Shown here one piece after another: positions 1 through 7,975 of a stretch of 52,208 bases of DNA. Position 1 is the stretch's first letter; every line of letters starts with the position of its first letter. Origin of the DNA: Massilia agri (GTDB lineage Bacteria; Pseudomonadota; Gammaproteobacteria; Burkholderiales; Burkholderiaceae_D); assembly GCF_024753255.1 (NCBI RefSeq), contig NZ_JANUHA010000026.1, positions 1-52,208 on the forward strand, read 5' to 3'. Under the pieces are notes generated by a model. That model did not search any database. It was not told the origin of the DNA and saw only the letters and a list, made by a program, of their open reading frames with translations. A program made the position numbers and the translations under genes.

Positions 1-32
1 CAGGGCGAGCCCACACTGAACGGTGACAGCGC

Positions 33-1025
33 CTAACTCATGGGCGTGACCGCCGGGCGCGGCACGAAGAGCGGCGTCTCGCCGCTGTCGACGGCCTGCA
101 GGGCCTGCAGCGCCATCGCATAGGCGCCGTTGTAGGACTTGGCCGCGGCGATGAAGCGGCCGTTGTGGCAGAACTTCGCGTCAGGCACGCCGGTGACCGC
201 CGCCAGATCCGCGTCGCGCAGCCCTGCCCAGCTTTCCGGCAGGTCGGCGCGCGCATCGAAGGTGTCGACGGTCGCCGGCACCGTGTGCAGCATGTGACGG
301 TCTTCCGAGCGGCTGTAGCTGATCACGAACAGCACCTTCGGCATTTCCTTGCGCACCACCGAGGTCCAGGGCAGCGCCGCGTTCTTCAGGAACAGCAGGC
401 GGCCGTTTTCCAGCACCTCGGCCTGGCGCACCTGCGACAGGGCCAGCGTCGCGCCGACGCGGTACTTGACGGCGTTGGCCATCACGTCGGTAAGAAAAGC
501 CATCACCTTGCGGAACTGGGCCAGGCGAAAGGCTTCTGCTTCAAGCCCGTAGCCGAGGCGTTCCTCGTCCATCCAGTTCGGGTTATAGCCCGACACCACC
601 GCCGACAGGCCGTAGCCGCCCGGCGCATTCTTGGCGGCGCCGACGTCCGACAGATCCAGGTATTGCACGATGTCGCCATCGATGGCGTAGGCCATCTGCT
701 GGGCCGTCTCCTCGTCGAGCTGCTGGCCGGTGTGCTGGAGGGCGAGCGCGGCCACGCAGCGCGCGCCGTATTCGCGCCAGACCAGGCCGGCGCTGGCATA
801 GGGCACGCCTGACATGCGGGCGCCGTCGAAGCCTTTCTGGTGATGGTCGAAGCGGCCCGTGGCCGGGTCCCAGATGCCGCCGACGTCGACGGCGAAGTCG
901 CCCGACTCGATGATGGCCGGGTCGCGGGTGCGGACGATCTCCGCTTCAGGGAACAGGATGTGCAGGACGGCCACCGCCCATGCGTCGTCGGCGTGGAACT
1001 TGCCGTTGTGGGTCACGATGACCAT
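33..1025 (-). CDS. MYG1-family DHH-type putative phosphohydrolase/exonuclease
   Basis: This 330-residue protein looks complete. The N-terminus carries the MYG1/UPF0160 signature: THNGKFHADDAWA (residues 5-17), a D-V-G segment near residue 48 and F-D-H-H-Q near residue 60, which are the metal-binding His/Asp motifs of the DHH-like fold. Eukaryotic MYG1 has been described as a 3'-5' RNA exonuclease. The bacterial members are poorly characterised, so RNA or nucleotide phosphodiester hydrolysis is an inference here. No signal peptide is visible, so it should be cytoplasmic. A good ribosome-binding site (CTGGAG) sits just upstream of the ATG. It lies downstream of fdhD on the same strand, but a palindromic repeat pair fills the gap, so co-transcription is uncertain. 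Confidence 0.85.
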   Translation of the reverse strand: MVIVTHNGKFHADDAWAVAVLHILFPEAEIVRTRDPAIIESGDFAVDVGGIWDPATGRFDHHQKGFDGARMSGVPYASAGLVWREYGARCVAALALQHTGQQLDEETAQQMAYAIDGDIVQYLDLSDVGAAKNAPGGYGLSAVVSGYNPNWMDEERLGYGLEAEAFRLAQFRKVMAFLTDVMANAVKYRVGATLALSQVRQAEVLENGRLLFLKNAALPWTSVVRKEMPKVLFVISYSRSEDRHMLHTVPATVDTFDARADLPESWAGLRDADLAAVTGVPDAKFCHNGRFIAAAKSYNGAYAMALQALQAVDSGETPLFVPRPAVTPMS

Positions 1026-1084
1026 GAATACTCCAGGATGCGCAGTGCGAAGGGTGGCATCATACTCCGATCACGATGATGCCT

Positions 1085-1193
1085 GTAGGGTGTTCGGCTC
1101 TGCCGAACGCGCGTTCAACCCGCGTGAGAATGGACGATACGCCTCATCTCGCCGTGCATTTGAACGCGCGGTCGGCGAAGCCGACCACCCTAC
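1085..1193. repeat. GTAG-headed inverted REP pair (BIME-like), copy A
   Basis: Two arms of about 35 bases in opposite orientation (1085-1119 and 1159-1193) enclose a 39-base unrelated centre. Each arm begins, read from the outside, with GTAGGGTG and then an internal hairpin. In the right arm the hairpin is GGTCGGC / TTC / GCCGACC, and each arm ends in GCGCGTTCAA. A GTAG head followed by a short palindrome is the hallmark of REP elements mobilised by RAYT (TnpA-REP) transposases. The TAG of the right arm, read on the minus strand, is the fdhD stop codon. Confidence 0.85.
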
Positions 1194-2017
1194 GAAAGTC
1201 GTTCGCGGTGGCTGTAGAGCACGTGCCGCCCGCCGCGCACGAAACCGGCCAGCGTGAGGCCGGCCTGCTGCGCCAGCTGCACCGCCAGCGCGGTCGGCGC
1301 CGAGATCGCACCCAGCAGCGGGATGCCTGCGCGCGCGGCTTTCTGCACCATCTCGAAGCTGGCGCGGCTGGTCACTACCGCGAAGCCGGCGGCCGTGTCG
1401 ATACCGTCGCGCGCCAGAGCGCCCACCAGCTTGTCGAGCGCGTTGTGGCGGCCCACGTCTTCGCGCACGCAGCGCAGCTCTCCGTCGCGGCCGGCCCAGC
1501 CGGCCGCGTGCACGGCGCCGGTCGCGTGGTGCAGTTCCTGGCGCGCGGCCATCGCCGCCATGGCCCGGTGCAGGGCGTCCGCGTCGAAGCGCACCGCCGG
1601 TCCATCGCGTGGCGGATCGAAGGACTCATCCTCGAAACAGGCCAGGCTCTCGACGCCGCACAGGCCGCAACCGGTGCGGCCCGTGCGGGCGCGCCGCGTT
1701 TCCTTCAGCCGCATCATGGCGCCGCCGGCAATCCGCATCTCGATCGCGATGCCATGGGCGCCCTCTTCCACCTCGAGCCCGTAGATATCGCGCGCGCTGC
1801 GCACGATGCGCTCGCCCAGCGAGAAGCCGATCGCAAAGTCTTCCAGGTCCAGGGGAGACGCCAGCATCACCGCATGGCTGATGCCGTTGTACACCAGGGC
1901 CACCGGCACTTCCTCGGCCACCAGCTCCGCGCCGTCTTCGCACACGCCCTCGCGCCAGCGCGCGGCCGGCAGGCGGCTCGCGCCCGCCGGCGCGAAGAAG
2001 CCCTCGCCCGCGTTCAT
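1190..2017 (-). CDS. fdhD: FdhD, formate dehydrogenase accessory sulfurtransferase
   Basis: FdhD passes sulfur from a cysteine desulfurase to the molybdenum-bis-MGD cofactor of formate dehydrogenases, which is needed for their activity. The 275-residue product has the conserved T-G-C-G-L-C-G loop (CxxC sulfur-transfer cysteines) and the RCVREDVGRHNALDKL block typical of the family, plus a VTSRASFEMVQKA segment. The start is the ATG at 2017, which overlaps the stop of the upstream oxidoreductase gene as ATGA, so the two are translationally coupled. A longer same-frame reading up to 2782 is only open sequence over the upstream gene. The stop codon lies inside a GTAG-headed repeat, so the extreme C-terminus may be repeat-derived. 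Confidence 0.95.
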   Translation of the reverse strand: MNAGEGFFAPAGASRLPAARWREGVCEDGAELVAEEVPVALVYNGISHAVMLASPLDLEDFAIGFSLGERIVRSARDIYGLEVEEGAHGIAIEMRIAGGAMMRLKETRRARTGRTGCGLCGVESLACFEDESFDPPRDGPAVRFDADALHRAMAAMAARQELHHATGAVHAAGWAGRDGELRCVREDVGRHNALDKLVGALARDGIDTAAGFAVVTSRASFEMVQKAARAGIPLLGAISAPTALAVQLAQQAGLTLAGFVRGGRHVLYSHRERLS

Positions 2018-4320
2018 GACAGCCTCCCGCCGCGCTCGAGGATGACGTCGATCGCCTTGGCCGCCGGCACCTTGCTCTCCTTCGCGTGGTGCCACAGCGG
2101 GATCAGGGCATTCAGTTCCGGATAGTAGCCGGCGATACAGCCCTCCGGCACGTCGTAGGGCACCACCGCCAGGCCGTCGACACGGCGCTCGACGCCATCC
2201 ATGGCCGCGGTGCGCAGCGATACCAGTTCGCCCTCGCGCAGTGCGTAGCGCGCCACGTCCGCGCGCGCCATGAACAGCACCATGCGGCTGCCCTGCACAC
2301 CGCGGAAGTGGTCGTCGTAGTTGTAGATGGTGGTGTTGAACTGGCCGTCGCTGCGCACGGTGAAGAGGCGCAGCGTTTGCGGGCCGCCGCGCAGGTCCGG
2401 ATTGCCCTGCAGGGCCTCGGGCGCCGTGAAGTGGGCCTTGCCGGATTCGGTCTTCCAGACCCGGTGCGCGGCGCCCAGCGGCCGGCGAAAGCCGCCTGGC
2501 GTCCACATGCGCGCATTGAAGTCGTGGAAGATGTCGGGGTAGGTCTCGGCGATGGCCTCGCGCACCAGGGAATAATCGCCCACCCAGCGGTCCCAGTCCA
2601 CGTTCGGGTTTGGGTCGAGGGTGGCCTTGGCCAGGCCCGCCACGATGGCCGGCTCGGACAGCAGCGTGGACGCCACGGGTTCGGCGCGCCCGCGCGAGCC
2701 GTGCATGCAGCCGGTGCTGTCCTCGACCGTCACGTCCTGCTCTCCGCCGGCCTGGCGGTCGATCTCGATCCGGCCCAGGCAAGGCAGCAGGTAAGACGCC
2801 TTGCCGTGGATGACGTGGTTACGATTGAGCTTGGTGGCGATCTGCACGGTAAGGGGAATCTCGCGCCAGGCCTTCTCCATCAGGCCGCGTTCCGGCACCG
2901 CGCGCACGAAGTTGCCGCCCAGGCCGATGAAGGCGTCCACCTTGCCGGCCAGGATGGCCTCGCAGGCCTCGACCGTGTTCATGCCGGCCTTGCGCGGCGG
3001 CTCGAAGCCGTATTGTTCCTTGAGCTTGTCGAGCGGCGCCAGCTCGGGCTTCTCGGTGATGCCGACGGTGCGCTGGCCCTGCACATTGGAGTGCCCGCGC
3101 ACCGGACACACGCCGGCGCCCGGCTTGCCGATGTTTCCGCGCAGGAGCAGCAGGTTGACGATCATCGTCACGTTCTGCACCCCGTTGCGGTGCTGGGTCA
3201 GGCCCATGCCGTAGATGCCCATCACGGCGCCCGCCTCGCAGTAGGCCTCGGCCGCGGCCTCGAGGTCGGCGCGCCGCAGGCCGGATTCGCGCTCGATGTC
3301 AATCCAGCCGCAGGCGCGCACCGACTGCTCGAACTCCGCGAACCCGTGCGTGTGCTCCTGGATGAAGGCGACGTCGAGCACGCGCTGCGCGCCGGCGCGC
3401 TGGGCCGCGTCGTCGCGGTCGAAGACGGCCTTGCACAGGCCCATGATGGCCGCCGTGTCGCCGCCCGGCTTGACCTGGTGGTACTGGGTGCTGATCGGGG
3501 TCTCATGCCCGGTCAGCATTTCGACCGGGGACTGCGGATTCGTGAAGCTGACCAGGCCACGCTCGCGCAAGGGGTTGAAGGTAATGATCGGCACGCCGCG
3601 CCTACGCGCTTCCTGCAGCTGGTGCAACATGCGCGGGCTGTTCACGCCGACGTTCTGGCCGAAGAAGAAGATGCAGTCGGTTTCCTCGAAATCGTGCAGC
3701 ACCACGGTGCCGACCGGCACGCCGATGGTCTTCTGCAGCCCGACCGAGGTGCTTTCGTGGCACATGTTCGAGCTGTCCGGCAGGTTGTTGTTGCCGTACA
3801 TGCGGGCGAACAGGGAATACATATAGGAGGTCTCGAGCGAGGCGCGGCCCGAGGCGTAGAACACCACCTGTTCCCTGGCCATGCCGCGCAAGGTGGCGCC
3901 GATCTCGGCGAACGCCGTCTCCCAGCTCACCTCGCGGTAGGTGTCGCTGGCGGCGTCCCAGCGCAGCGGCACGGTCAGGCGGCCCTGGTCTTCCAGCGTG
4001 TGGTCGTCCCAGGCTTCGAGCTCGGTGACGGTGTGCCGCTCGAAGAAGTCGGCGCCGATGGTCTTGCTGGTGGTTTCCCAGGCGGTGGCCTTGGCGCCGC
4101 TCTCGCAGAACTCGAAGGGATGCGGATTGGCAGGCTTGGCCCAGGCGCAGCTGACGCAGGCATAGCCATCCGGCTTGTTCTGCTTCAGCAGCAGGCGACT
4201 GTCCTTGATCGGCACGCGCTGGTCCAGCAGGATCGTCGACACCTTGGCCAGCGAACCCCAGCCGCCCGCCGGCATGGTCGCGCGGCCGATCTTCACGTCC
4301 TTACCCGAATGATTGCTCAT
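2014..4320 (-). CDS. FdhF/YdeP-family molybdopterin oxidoreductase, formate dehydrogenase-like alpha subunit
   Basis: The 768-residue protein belongs to the family of cytoplasmic Mo/W-bis-MGD oxidoreductases typified by E. coli YdeP. Cys55, Cys58 and Cys72 (C-V-S-C ... F-C-E-S-G-A-K-A) form the N-terminal iron-sulfur region. Cys187-His188 in N-M-C-H-E-S matches the Cys/Sec-His pair at the active site of formate dehydrogenases. Conserved MGD-binding stretches follow (GQNVGVNSPR, GIYGMGLTQH, RGHSNVQGQRT). There is no Tat or Sec signal. A clear AAGGAG precedes the ATG. The next gene is fdhD, coupled by ATGA, which supports a sulfurated Mo enzyme. Whether formate is the true substrate is not shown by the sequence, since YdeP itself is linked to acid resistance. 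Confidence 0.9.
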   Translation of the reverse strand: MSNHSGKDVKIGRATMPAGGWGSLAKVSTILLDQRVPIKDSRLLLKQNKPDGYACVSCAWAKPANPHPFEFCESGAKATAWETTSKTIGADFFERHTVTELEAWDDHTLEDQGRLTVPLRWDAASDTYREVSWETAFAEIGATLRGMAREQVVFYASGRASLETSYMYSLFARMYGNNNLPDSSNMCHESTSVGLQKTIGVPVGTVVLHDFEETDCIFFFGQNVGVNSPRMLHQLQEARRRGVPIITFNPLRERGLVSFTNPQSPVEMLTGHETPISTQYHQVKPGGDTAAIMGLCKAVFDRDDAAQRAGAQRVLDVAFIQEHTHGFAEFEQSVRACGWIDIERESGLRRADLEAAAEAYCEAGAVMGIYGMGLTQHRNGVQNVTMIVNLLLLRGNIGKPGAGVCPVRGHSNVQGQRTVGITEKPELAPLDKLKEQYGFEPPRKAGMNTVEACEAILAGKVDAFIGLGGNFVRAVPERGLMEKAWREIPLTVQIATKLNRNHVIHGKASYLLPCLGRIEIDRQAGGEQDVTVEDSTGCMHGSRGRAEPVASTLLSEPAIVAGLAKATLDPNPNVDWDRWVGDYSLVREAIAETYPDIFHDFNARMWTPGGFRRPLGAAHRVWKTESGKAHFTAPEALQGNPDLRGGPQTLRLFTVRSDGQFNTTIYNYDDHFRGVQGSRMVLFMARADVARYALREGELVSLRTAAMDGVERRVDGLAVVPYDVPEGCIAGYYPELNALIPLWHHAKESKVPAAKAIDVILERGGRLS

Positions 4321-4591
4321 GTCTGCTCCTTGCGCGTCGATGGCCTACCGTAGCCGCCTCATGTCCAACGCTCGGTGCGCCGCCGAACAATGGGAGGCAA
4401 TCGCCGGGTCAAGTGGGGTACAAGATTTCTCTCAGCGTCATGGAAAATTCTTGCAGGAATATTAATCTTTGCAGCTTTCGATGCGGCGCAAAGGGAGAGG
4501 TTGTTGCCTTCTTGTCCATGTCCCGCTGGCTGGGTAGATTGGTCATGCGAACTCATGCGTATCGCATGGGCGCCTTTTTCGGGAGCACACG

Positions 4592-5938
4592 ATGAACCGC
4601 ATCTTGCCCACCCTTGTCCACGCCGCGCAGCGCCTGGCGGCCGCCTTCACCCTCCCCACATCAAGCGTCCAGCCGCCGCGGCGCCGCCTCTTCCTGTCCG
4701 GCGCCATGCTGGCCGCCGCGATCGCCTTCACCAGCCAGCCGGCCGGCGCACAAAGCTGGCAGAACGAACACTGGCTTGGTGCCTGGGGCACCGCGCCGGC
4801 CGGTCCGCCGCCGGACACGAGCCTGCAGACCTTCACCGACCAGACGCTGCGCCTCATTGTCCACACCAGCATCGGCGGCAACCGGGTGCGCATCCGGGTG
4901 TCGAATGAACTGGGCAGCACGCCCCTGACGATCGGCGCCGCCCGCATCGGCCTGCGCGCGGCCGGCTCGGACGTAGCAGCCGGCACCGACCGCGCCCTCA
5001 CCTTCGGGGGCCGCAGCTTCGTCACCATCCCGCCTGGCGCCCCGGCGCTGTCCGACCCGGTGGAGCTGAACGTCCCGCCACTATCCGACCTGGCCGTGAG
5101 CCTCTACCTGCCGGGCACCGTGCAGGCAACGACCGTGCACCAGCTGGCGCTGCAGACCAACTACGTCTCCCTGCCCGGCAACTTCACGGCCGCGCCGACG
5201 CTGCCCGTGCAGCGCACCATCCAGGTCTGGCCCTTCCTCACCGAAGTCGACGTCGATTCGCTAGGGCCCACCATCGTCACCCTGGGCGATTCGATCACGG
5301 ACGGCACCCGCAGCACGCTAGACACCAACAACCGCTGGCCCGACTGGCTGGCGCGCCGCCTGCAGACCGAGCGCGACCCGGTCCTCGGCATCAACGCGCG
5401 CTTCGGCGTGGTCAACCGCGGCATCAGCGGCAACCGCCTGCTGGGCAATTCGCCGAACACCCTGGCGGGGCGCAGCGCGCAGGAGCGTTTCGACCGCGAC
5501 GTGCTGGCGACCGCCGGCGTGCGCTACCTGGTGATCCTGATCGGGATTAACGACATCGGCAACAGCTCGGCCACGAACCCGGTCACGGCGGAAGACCTGA
5601 TCGCCGGCTACCGCCAGCTGATCCTGCGCGCCCGCGCCAAGGGCATCAGCGTGATCGGCGCCACCCTGACGCCGTTCGAAGGAGCGGGCTACTACTCGCC
5701 CGAGAAGGAGGTCGTGCGCCAGGCCGTGAACAACTGGATCCGCAACAACGACGAGTTCGACGCCGTGATCGACTTCGACCGCGCCACCCGCGACCCGGCG
5801 CATCCGACGCGCTTGCTGCCGGCGTATGACAGCGGAGACCATTTGCATCCGAACGATCTCGGCTACCAGGCGATGGGGAATGCGGTGCCCTTGTCCTTGT
5901 TCAGAAGCGCGGCCAAGGCAGCCGCGCCCGTCAAGTAG
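4592..5938 (+). CDS. Secreted SGNH/GDSL-family hydrolase, copy 1
   Basis: This is a 448-residue exported esterase-type enzyme. After an arginine-containing N-terminal region, a hydrophobic segment (LFLSGAMLAAAIAFTSQPAGAQS) looks like a signal sequence. The SGNH blocks are present: block I GDSITDG with the nucleophile Ser, G-I-S-G-N-R (block II), G-I-N-D (block III) and S-G-D-H-L-H-P near the C-terminus with the catalytic Asp/His. The N-terminal half is a beta-rich domain of unknown binding role. It is clearly paralogous to the hydrolase at 37399-38607 (shared R-W-P-D-x-L-A, TPFEG-type and SGDHLHP blocks). The substrate (lipid, acetylated sugar or other ester) cannot be told. GGGAGC precedes the ATG. 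The stop TAG is embedded in a repeat. Confidence 0.88.
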   Translation: MNRILPTLVHAAQRLAAAFTLPTSSVQPPRRRLFLSGAMLAAAIAFTSQPAGAQSWQNEHWLGAWGTAPAGPPPDTSLQTFTDQTLRLIVHTSIGGNRVRIRVSNELGSTPLTIGAARIGLRAAGSDVAAGTDRALTFGGRSFVTIPPGAPALSDPVELNVPPLSDLAVSLYLPGTVQATTVHQLALQTNYVSLPGNFTAAPTLPVQRTIQVWPFLTEVDVDSLGPTIVTLGDSITDGTRSTLDTNNRWPDWLARRLQTERDPVLGINARFGVVNRGISGNRLLGNSPNTLAGRSAQERFDRDVLATAGVRYLVILIGINDIGNSSATNPVTAEDLIAGYRQLILRARAKGISVIGATLTPFEGAGYYSPEKEVVRQAVNNWIRNNDEFDAVIDFDRATRDPAHPTRLLPAYDSGDHLHPNDLGYQAMGNAVPLSLFRSAAKAAAPVK

Positions 5939-6065
5939 GGGTGCACCGGTCCAGTGGACCGGTGCACGGCTCCGCCGAACGCGCGTTCAACCACATGGTG
6001 AACAATCGCGTAGCAGCCATTCACAGTGGAGTTGAACGCGCGGTCGGCGAAGCCGGCCACCCTAC
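5935..6065. repeat. GTAG-headed inverted REP pair, copy B, with an enlarged left hairpin
   Basis: The right arm (6031-6065, GTTGAACGCGCGG then TCGGCGAAGCCGGCC and ACCCTAC) is almost identical to copy A. The left arm starts at GTAG (5935-5938), whose TAG is the stop codon of the SGNH hydrolase gene. It contains a perfect 12-bp stem, GTGCACCGGTCC / AGT / GGACCGGTGCAC (5941-5967), before rejoining the shared end CCGAACGCGCGTTCAA. The extra stem is absent from copy A. Confidence 0.8.
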
Positions 6066-6087
6066 AAAACCCGGCAGCGCCCGTGAA

Positions 6088-6117
6088 TGAAAAAACCGCC
6101 GGGCTAGGCCGGCGGTT
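6088..6117 (-). terminator. Rho-independent terminator of the Sel1-repeat gene
   Basis: Read on the minus strand, the stem AACCGCCGG / CCGGCGGTT (6109-6117 with 6094-6102, six-base loop) is followed by a run of T. It lies directly after the stop codon of the gene ending at 6123. Confidence 0.85.
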
Positions 6118-6122
6118 CAAAA

Positions 6123-6734
6123 TCAGGAATTCGTGCCCGTGCGCGACGTCGTCGGCAGCGGCCTGCCCGGCTTCCACGTGCGCGACAGCGACTGCGCCTC
6201 CTCGATCTGTTCCTGCGTCATCTGGCGCGAGATCGCGGCGCGCTGCTCGACCGCATTGTGGTTGCCGCTGGCGGCGGCCAGGTTCCACAGCATATAGGCC
6301 AGCACCATGTCCTGCGGCATGCCGGCCTGGTGGTAGCGGTACATCAGGCCGAGCGCGTGCTGGGCCTCGGCGTGCCCCTGCTCGGCCGCCCTGCGGAACC
6401 AGGCCACGGCGTGGCGCTGGTCTTGCGGGACGGCGTTGCCGGTGTAGTACATGGCGCCGACCACGTACTGCGCGTCGGACTTGCCCTGCAGGGCGGCCTT
6501 GTGGTGCCAGGCGAAGGCCTGCTTGTAGTCGCGCGCGACGCCGCGGCCCATGTAATACATCAGGCCCAGCAAATGCTGGGCATCCGCATGGCCGGCCTTG
6601 GCGAGCGGGACGATCTCTCTCAGTGCTGTCGCGTAGTTGCGCGCGTTATAGGCGCTGGCACCTTCCGCGAAGCCCGCATGCGCACCGGCCTGCAGGCCCA
6701 GTGCGAACGCGAACGCTACGAATAGTTTTTTCAT
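6123..6734 (-). CDS. Secreted Sel1-like (TPR-type) repeat protein
   Basis: The 203-residue product starts with a cleavable signal peptide (MKKLFVAFAFALGLQAGAHA). Tandem Sel1 repeats of about 36 residues follow, recognisable as A-x-x-G-x-x-x-A-Q-x-x-L-G-x-x-Y blocks: HADAQHLLGLMYYMGRGV, SDAQYVVGAMYYTGNAV and HAEAQHALGLMYRYHQAG. Each is followed by D-x-x-x-A-x-x-W-x-x-x-A-A. Sel1 repeats form alpha-solenoids that bind proteins, so a periplasmic scaffold or adaptor role is likely. The partner is unknown. The gene stands alone with its own terminator. The ribosome-binding site is weak. Confidence 0.85.
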   Translation of the reverse strand: MKKLFVAFAFALGLQAGAHAGFAEGASAYNARNYATALREIVPLAKAGHADAQHLLGLMYYMGRGVARDYKQAFAWHHKAALQGKSDAQYVVGAMYYTGNAVPQDQRHAVAWFRRAAEQGHAEAQHALGLMYRYHQAGMPQDMVLAYMLWNLAAASGNHNAVEQRAAISRQMTQEQIEEAQSLSRTWKPGRPLPTTSRTGTNS

Positions 6735-6826
6735 GTCTCGTGCAGGGAATTCAGGATCTCTACGAACCCTTGTCCTCGTAAGGACTCACCTTGTTCTTGT
6801 TGTGCTGCGTGTTCTTGTTCTGGTCT

Positions 6827-7612
6827 TTACTTCCAGCTCACCTTGCCGAGGCCGTCGACGCTGACCTTGCGGTTGACCGGCTTGCCGTGCACCGTCACCG
6901 AGCCGAGGCCCGACAGCGTCAGGTTGGCGCTTTCCTTGGCGGTGATGGTCGCATTGCCCAGTCCCGACAGCTCGAGGGTCACGTTCTCGGCCGAGAAGGC
7001 CTGGGCATCGAGCCCGCCCAGTCCGCCGAGTTCGGCCTTGAGCTGGCGGCTGCGGCCGGACAGGGTCACGTAGCCGGCGCCGCGCAGGTTCAGTTCGACG
7101 CTCTCGCTGTTGATGCCATTGACGCGCATGCTGCCGACGCCGCCCAGGTTGGCGCTCAGGACCCTGTAATTACATGATACATTCATTGAGCCGGCCCCAT
7201 CGAGGTTGAGCTCGAGTTCGTCGCCCGAGAAGCCGCTGACCACGGTGCCGCCCACGCTCTCCGAGGTCACCTCGCGCAGGTTCGGCAGGGTCAGCTCCGC
7301 GTGCAGCCCCATGCTGCGTCCGAGGTTGATGCTCACGCCACGGGTCTCGGTGCCGATATTGAGGGTGTCGCCACTCTGCATCGTGGTGGTCTTGCCCAGC
7401 AGGCGGGGATCCCCGGTGAGCACCAGCATCGGCGTCGCGCCCTGGCGAATCTTCATGTCCACTACCCCGTCCAGCTTGACGCGCACCACCCGCGCGTCGA
7501 TCGGCCGGGTCTCGGTCGCCGTTTCCGGAGCCGCCTGGGCGACGCCGATGCAGGCGAGCAGCGAGGCGCACAGGGCCATGAAGACGAGGCCCGGCTTGGA
7601 AAGGTTTGTCAT
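6827..7612 (-). CDS. Periplasmic GIN-domain (DUF2807) protein
   Basis: The 261-residue protein has a signal peptide (VFMALCASLLACIGVAQA), then the head GIN/DUF2807 pattern: a conserved start D-G-V-V-D-M-K-I-R-Q-G and repeated short glycine-rich turns (LDGAGSM, LGGVGSM, LRGAGYV, LGGLGGL, LSGLGNA, LSGLGSV, VDGLGKV). The repeats imply a right-handed beta-helix. A cysteine just before the signal cleavage region (LLAC) could instead make it a lipoprotein, but the ALA/AQA site looks better. Function is unknown; the family is often thought to be adhesive or envelope-associated. GGAG six bases before the chosen ATG supports this start over an in-frame ATG further upstream at 7690. It is divergent from the M16 peptidase pair. 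Confidence 0.8.
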   Translation of the reverse strand: MTNLSKPGLVFMALCASLLACIGVAQAAPETATETRPIDARVVRVKLDGVVDMKIRQGATPMLVLTGDPRLLGKTTTMQSGDTLNIGTETRGVSINLGRSMGLHAELTLPNLREVTSESVGGTVVSGFSGDELELNLDGAGSMNVSCNYRVLSANLGGVGSMRVNGINSESVELNLRGAGYVTLSGRSRQLKAELGGLGGLDAQAFSAENVTLELSGLGNATITAKESANLTLSGLGSVTVHGKPVNRKVSVDGLGKVSWK

Positions 7613-7975
7613 TAGATTCTCCGAATACATGTTCTTTGGTTTGGCGACGGTCGGGGGCGCGTAGCCCTGGCCTATCTTGGCATGTTGCAACTATATCGAT
7701 TTTGTCATCACATACCTACCTGTCTGCGATGAACTGCACAAATCGCGGTCCAGGGTGACGTATGCGTGGACGGATGCTTGTTGCGCAATATCGACACAAC
7801 AATAGATTTATCGCAAAAAATCGCGAATATGCATGCGAAAAAAGATTACTTATTGGCATGCCACTACGCTAAGATGCAGCGCACGATGGCCACCGCCGTC
7901 TGTACAAACCCATGGAGACAAATGGGTAACAATTCACTTCGCAGTCCCGTTCTGCGTTCATTTTCGAGGTCACCC
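7613..7975. other. Divergent intergenic region without a convincing gene
   Basis: The 363 bases between the GIN-domain gene and the M16 operon are more AT-rich than the surroundings (notably 7790-7870). They probably hold the promoters of both flanking units. Weak sigma-70-like pairs can be found (for example TTGTGC and TAGGTA, 17 apart, on the minus strand), but none is strong. The reading frame of the M16 gene stays open upstream to 7766, but this part has no family resemblance. Confidence 0.5.

Noticed and set aside
2086..4353. 755-codon open frame on the plus strand
   Set aside because: It is antisense to the molybdopterin oxidoreductase gene. The product is rich in His/Arg/Ala/Gly, has no family resemblance and arises from GC-rich codon bias.
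4413..4595. Possible 60-residue gene before the SGNH hydrolase
   Set aside because: No ribosome-binding site, no recognisable sequence, and it runs over the hydrolase start. The 271-base gap (4321-4591) more likely holds promoters of the divergent genes.
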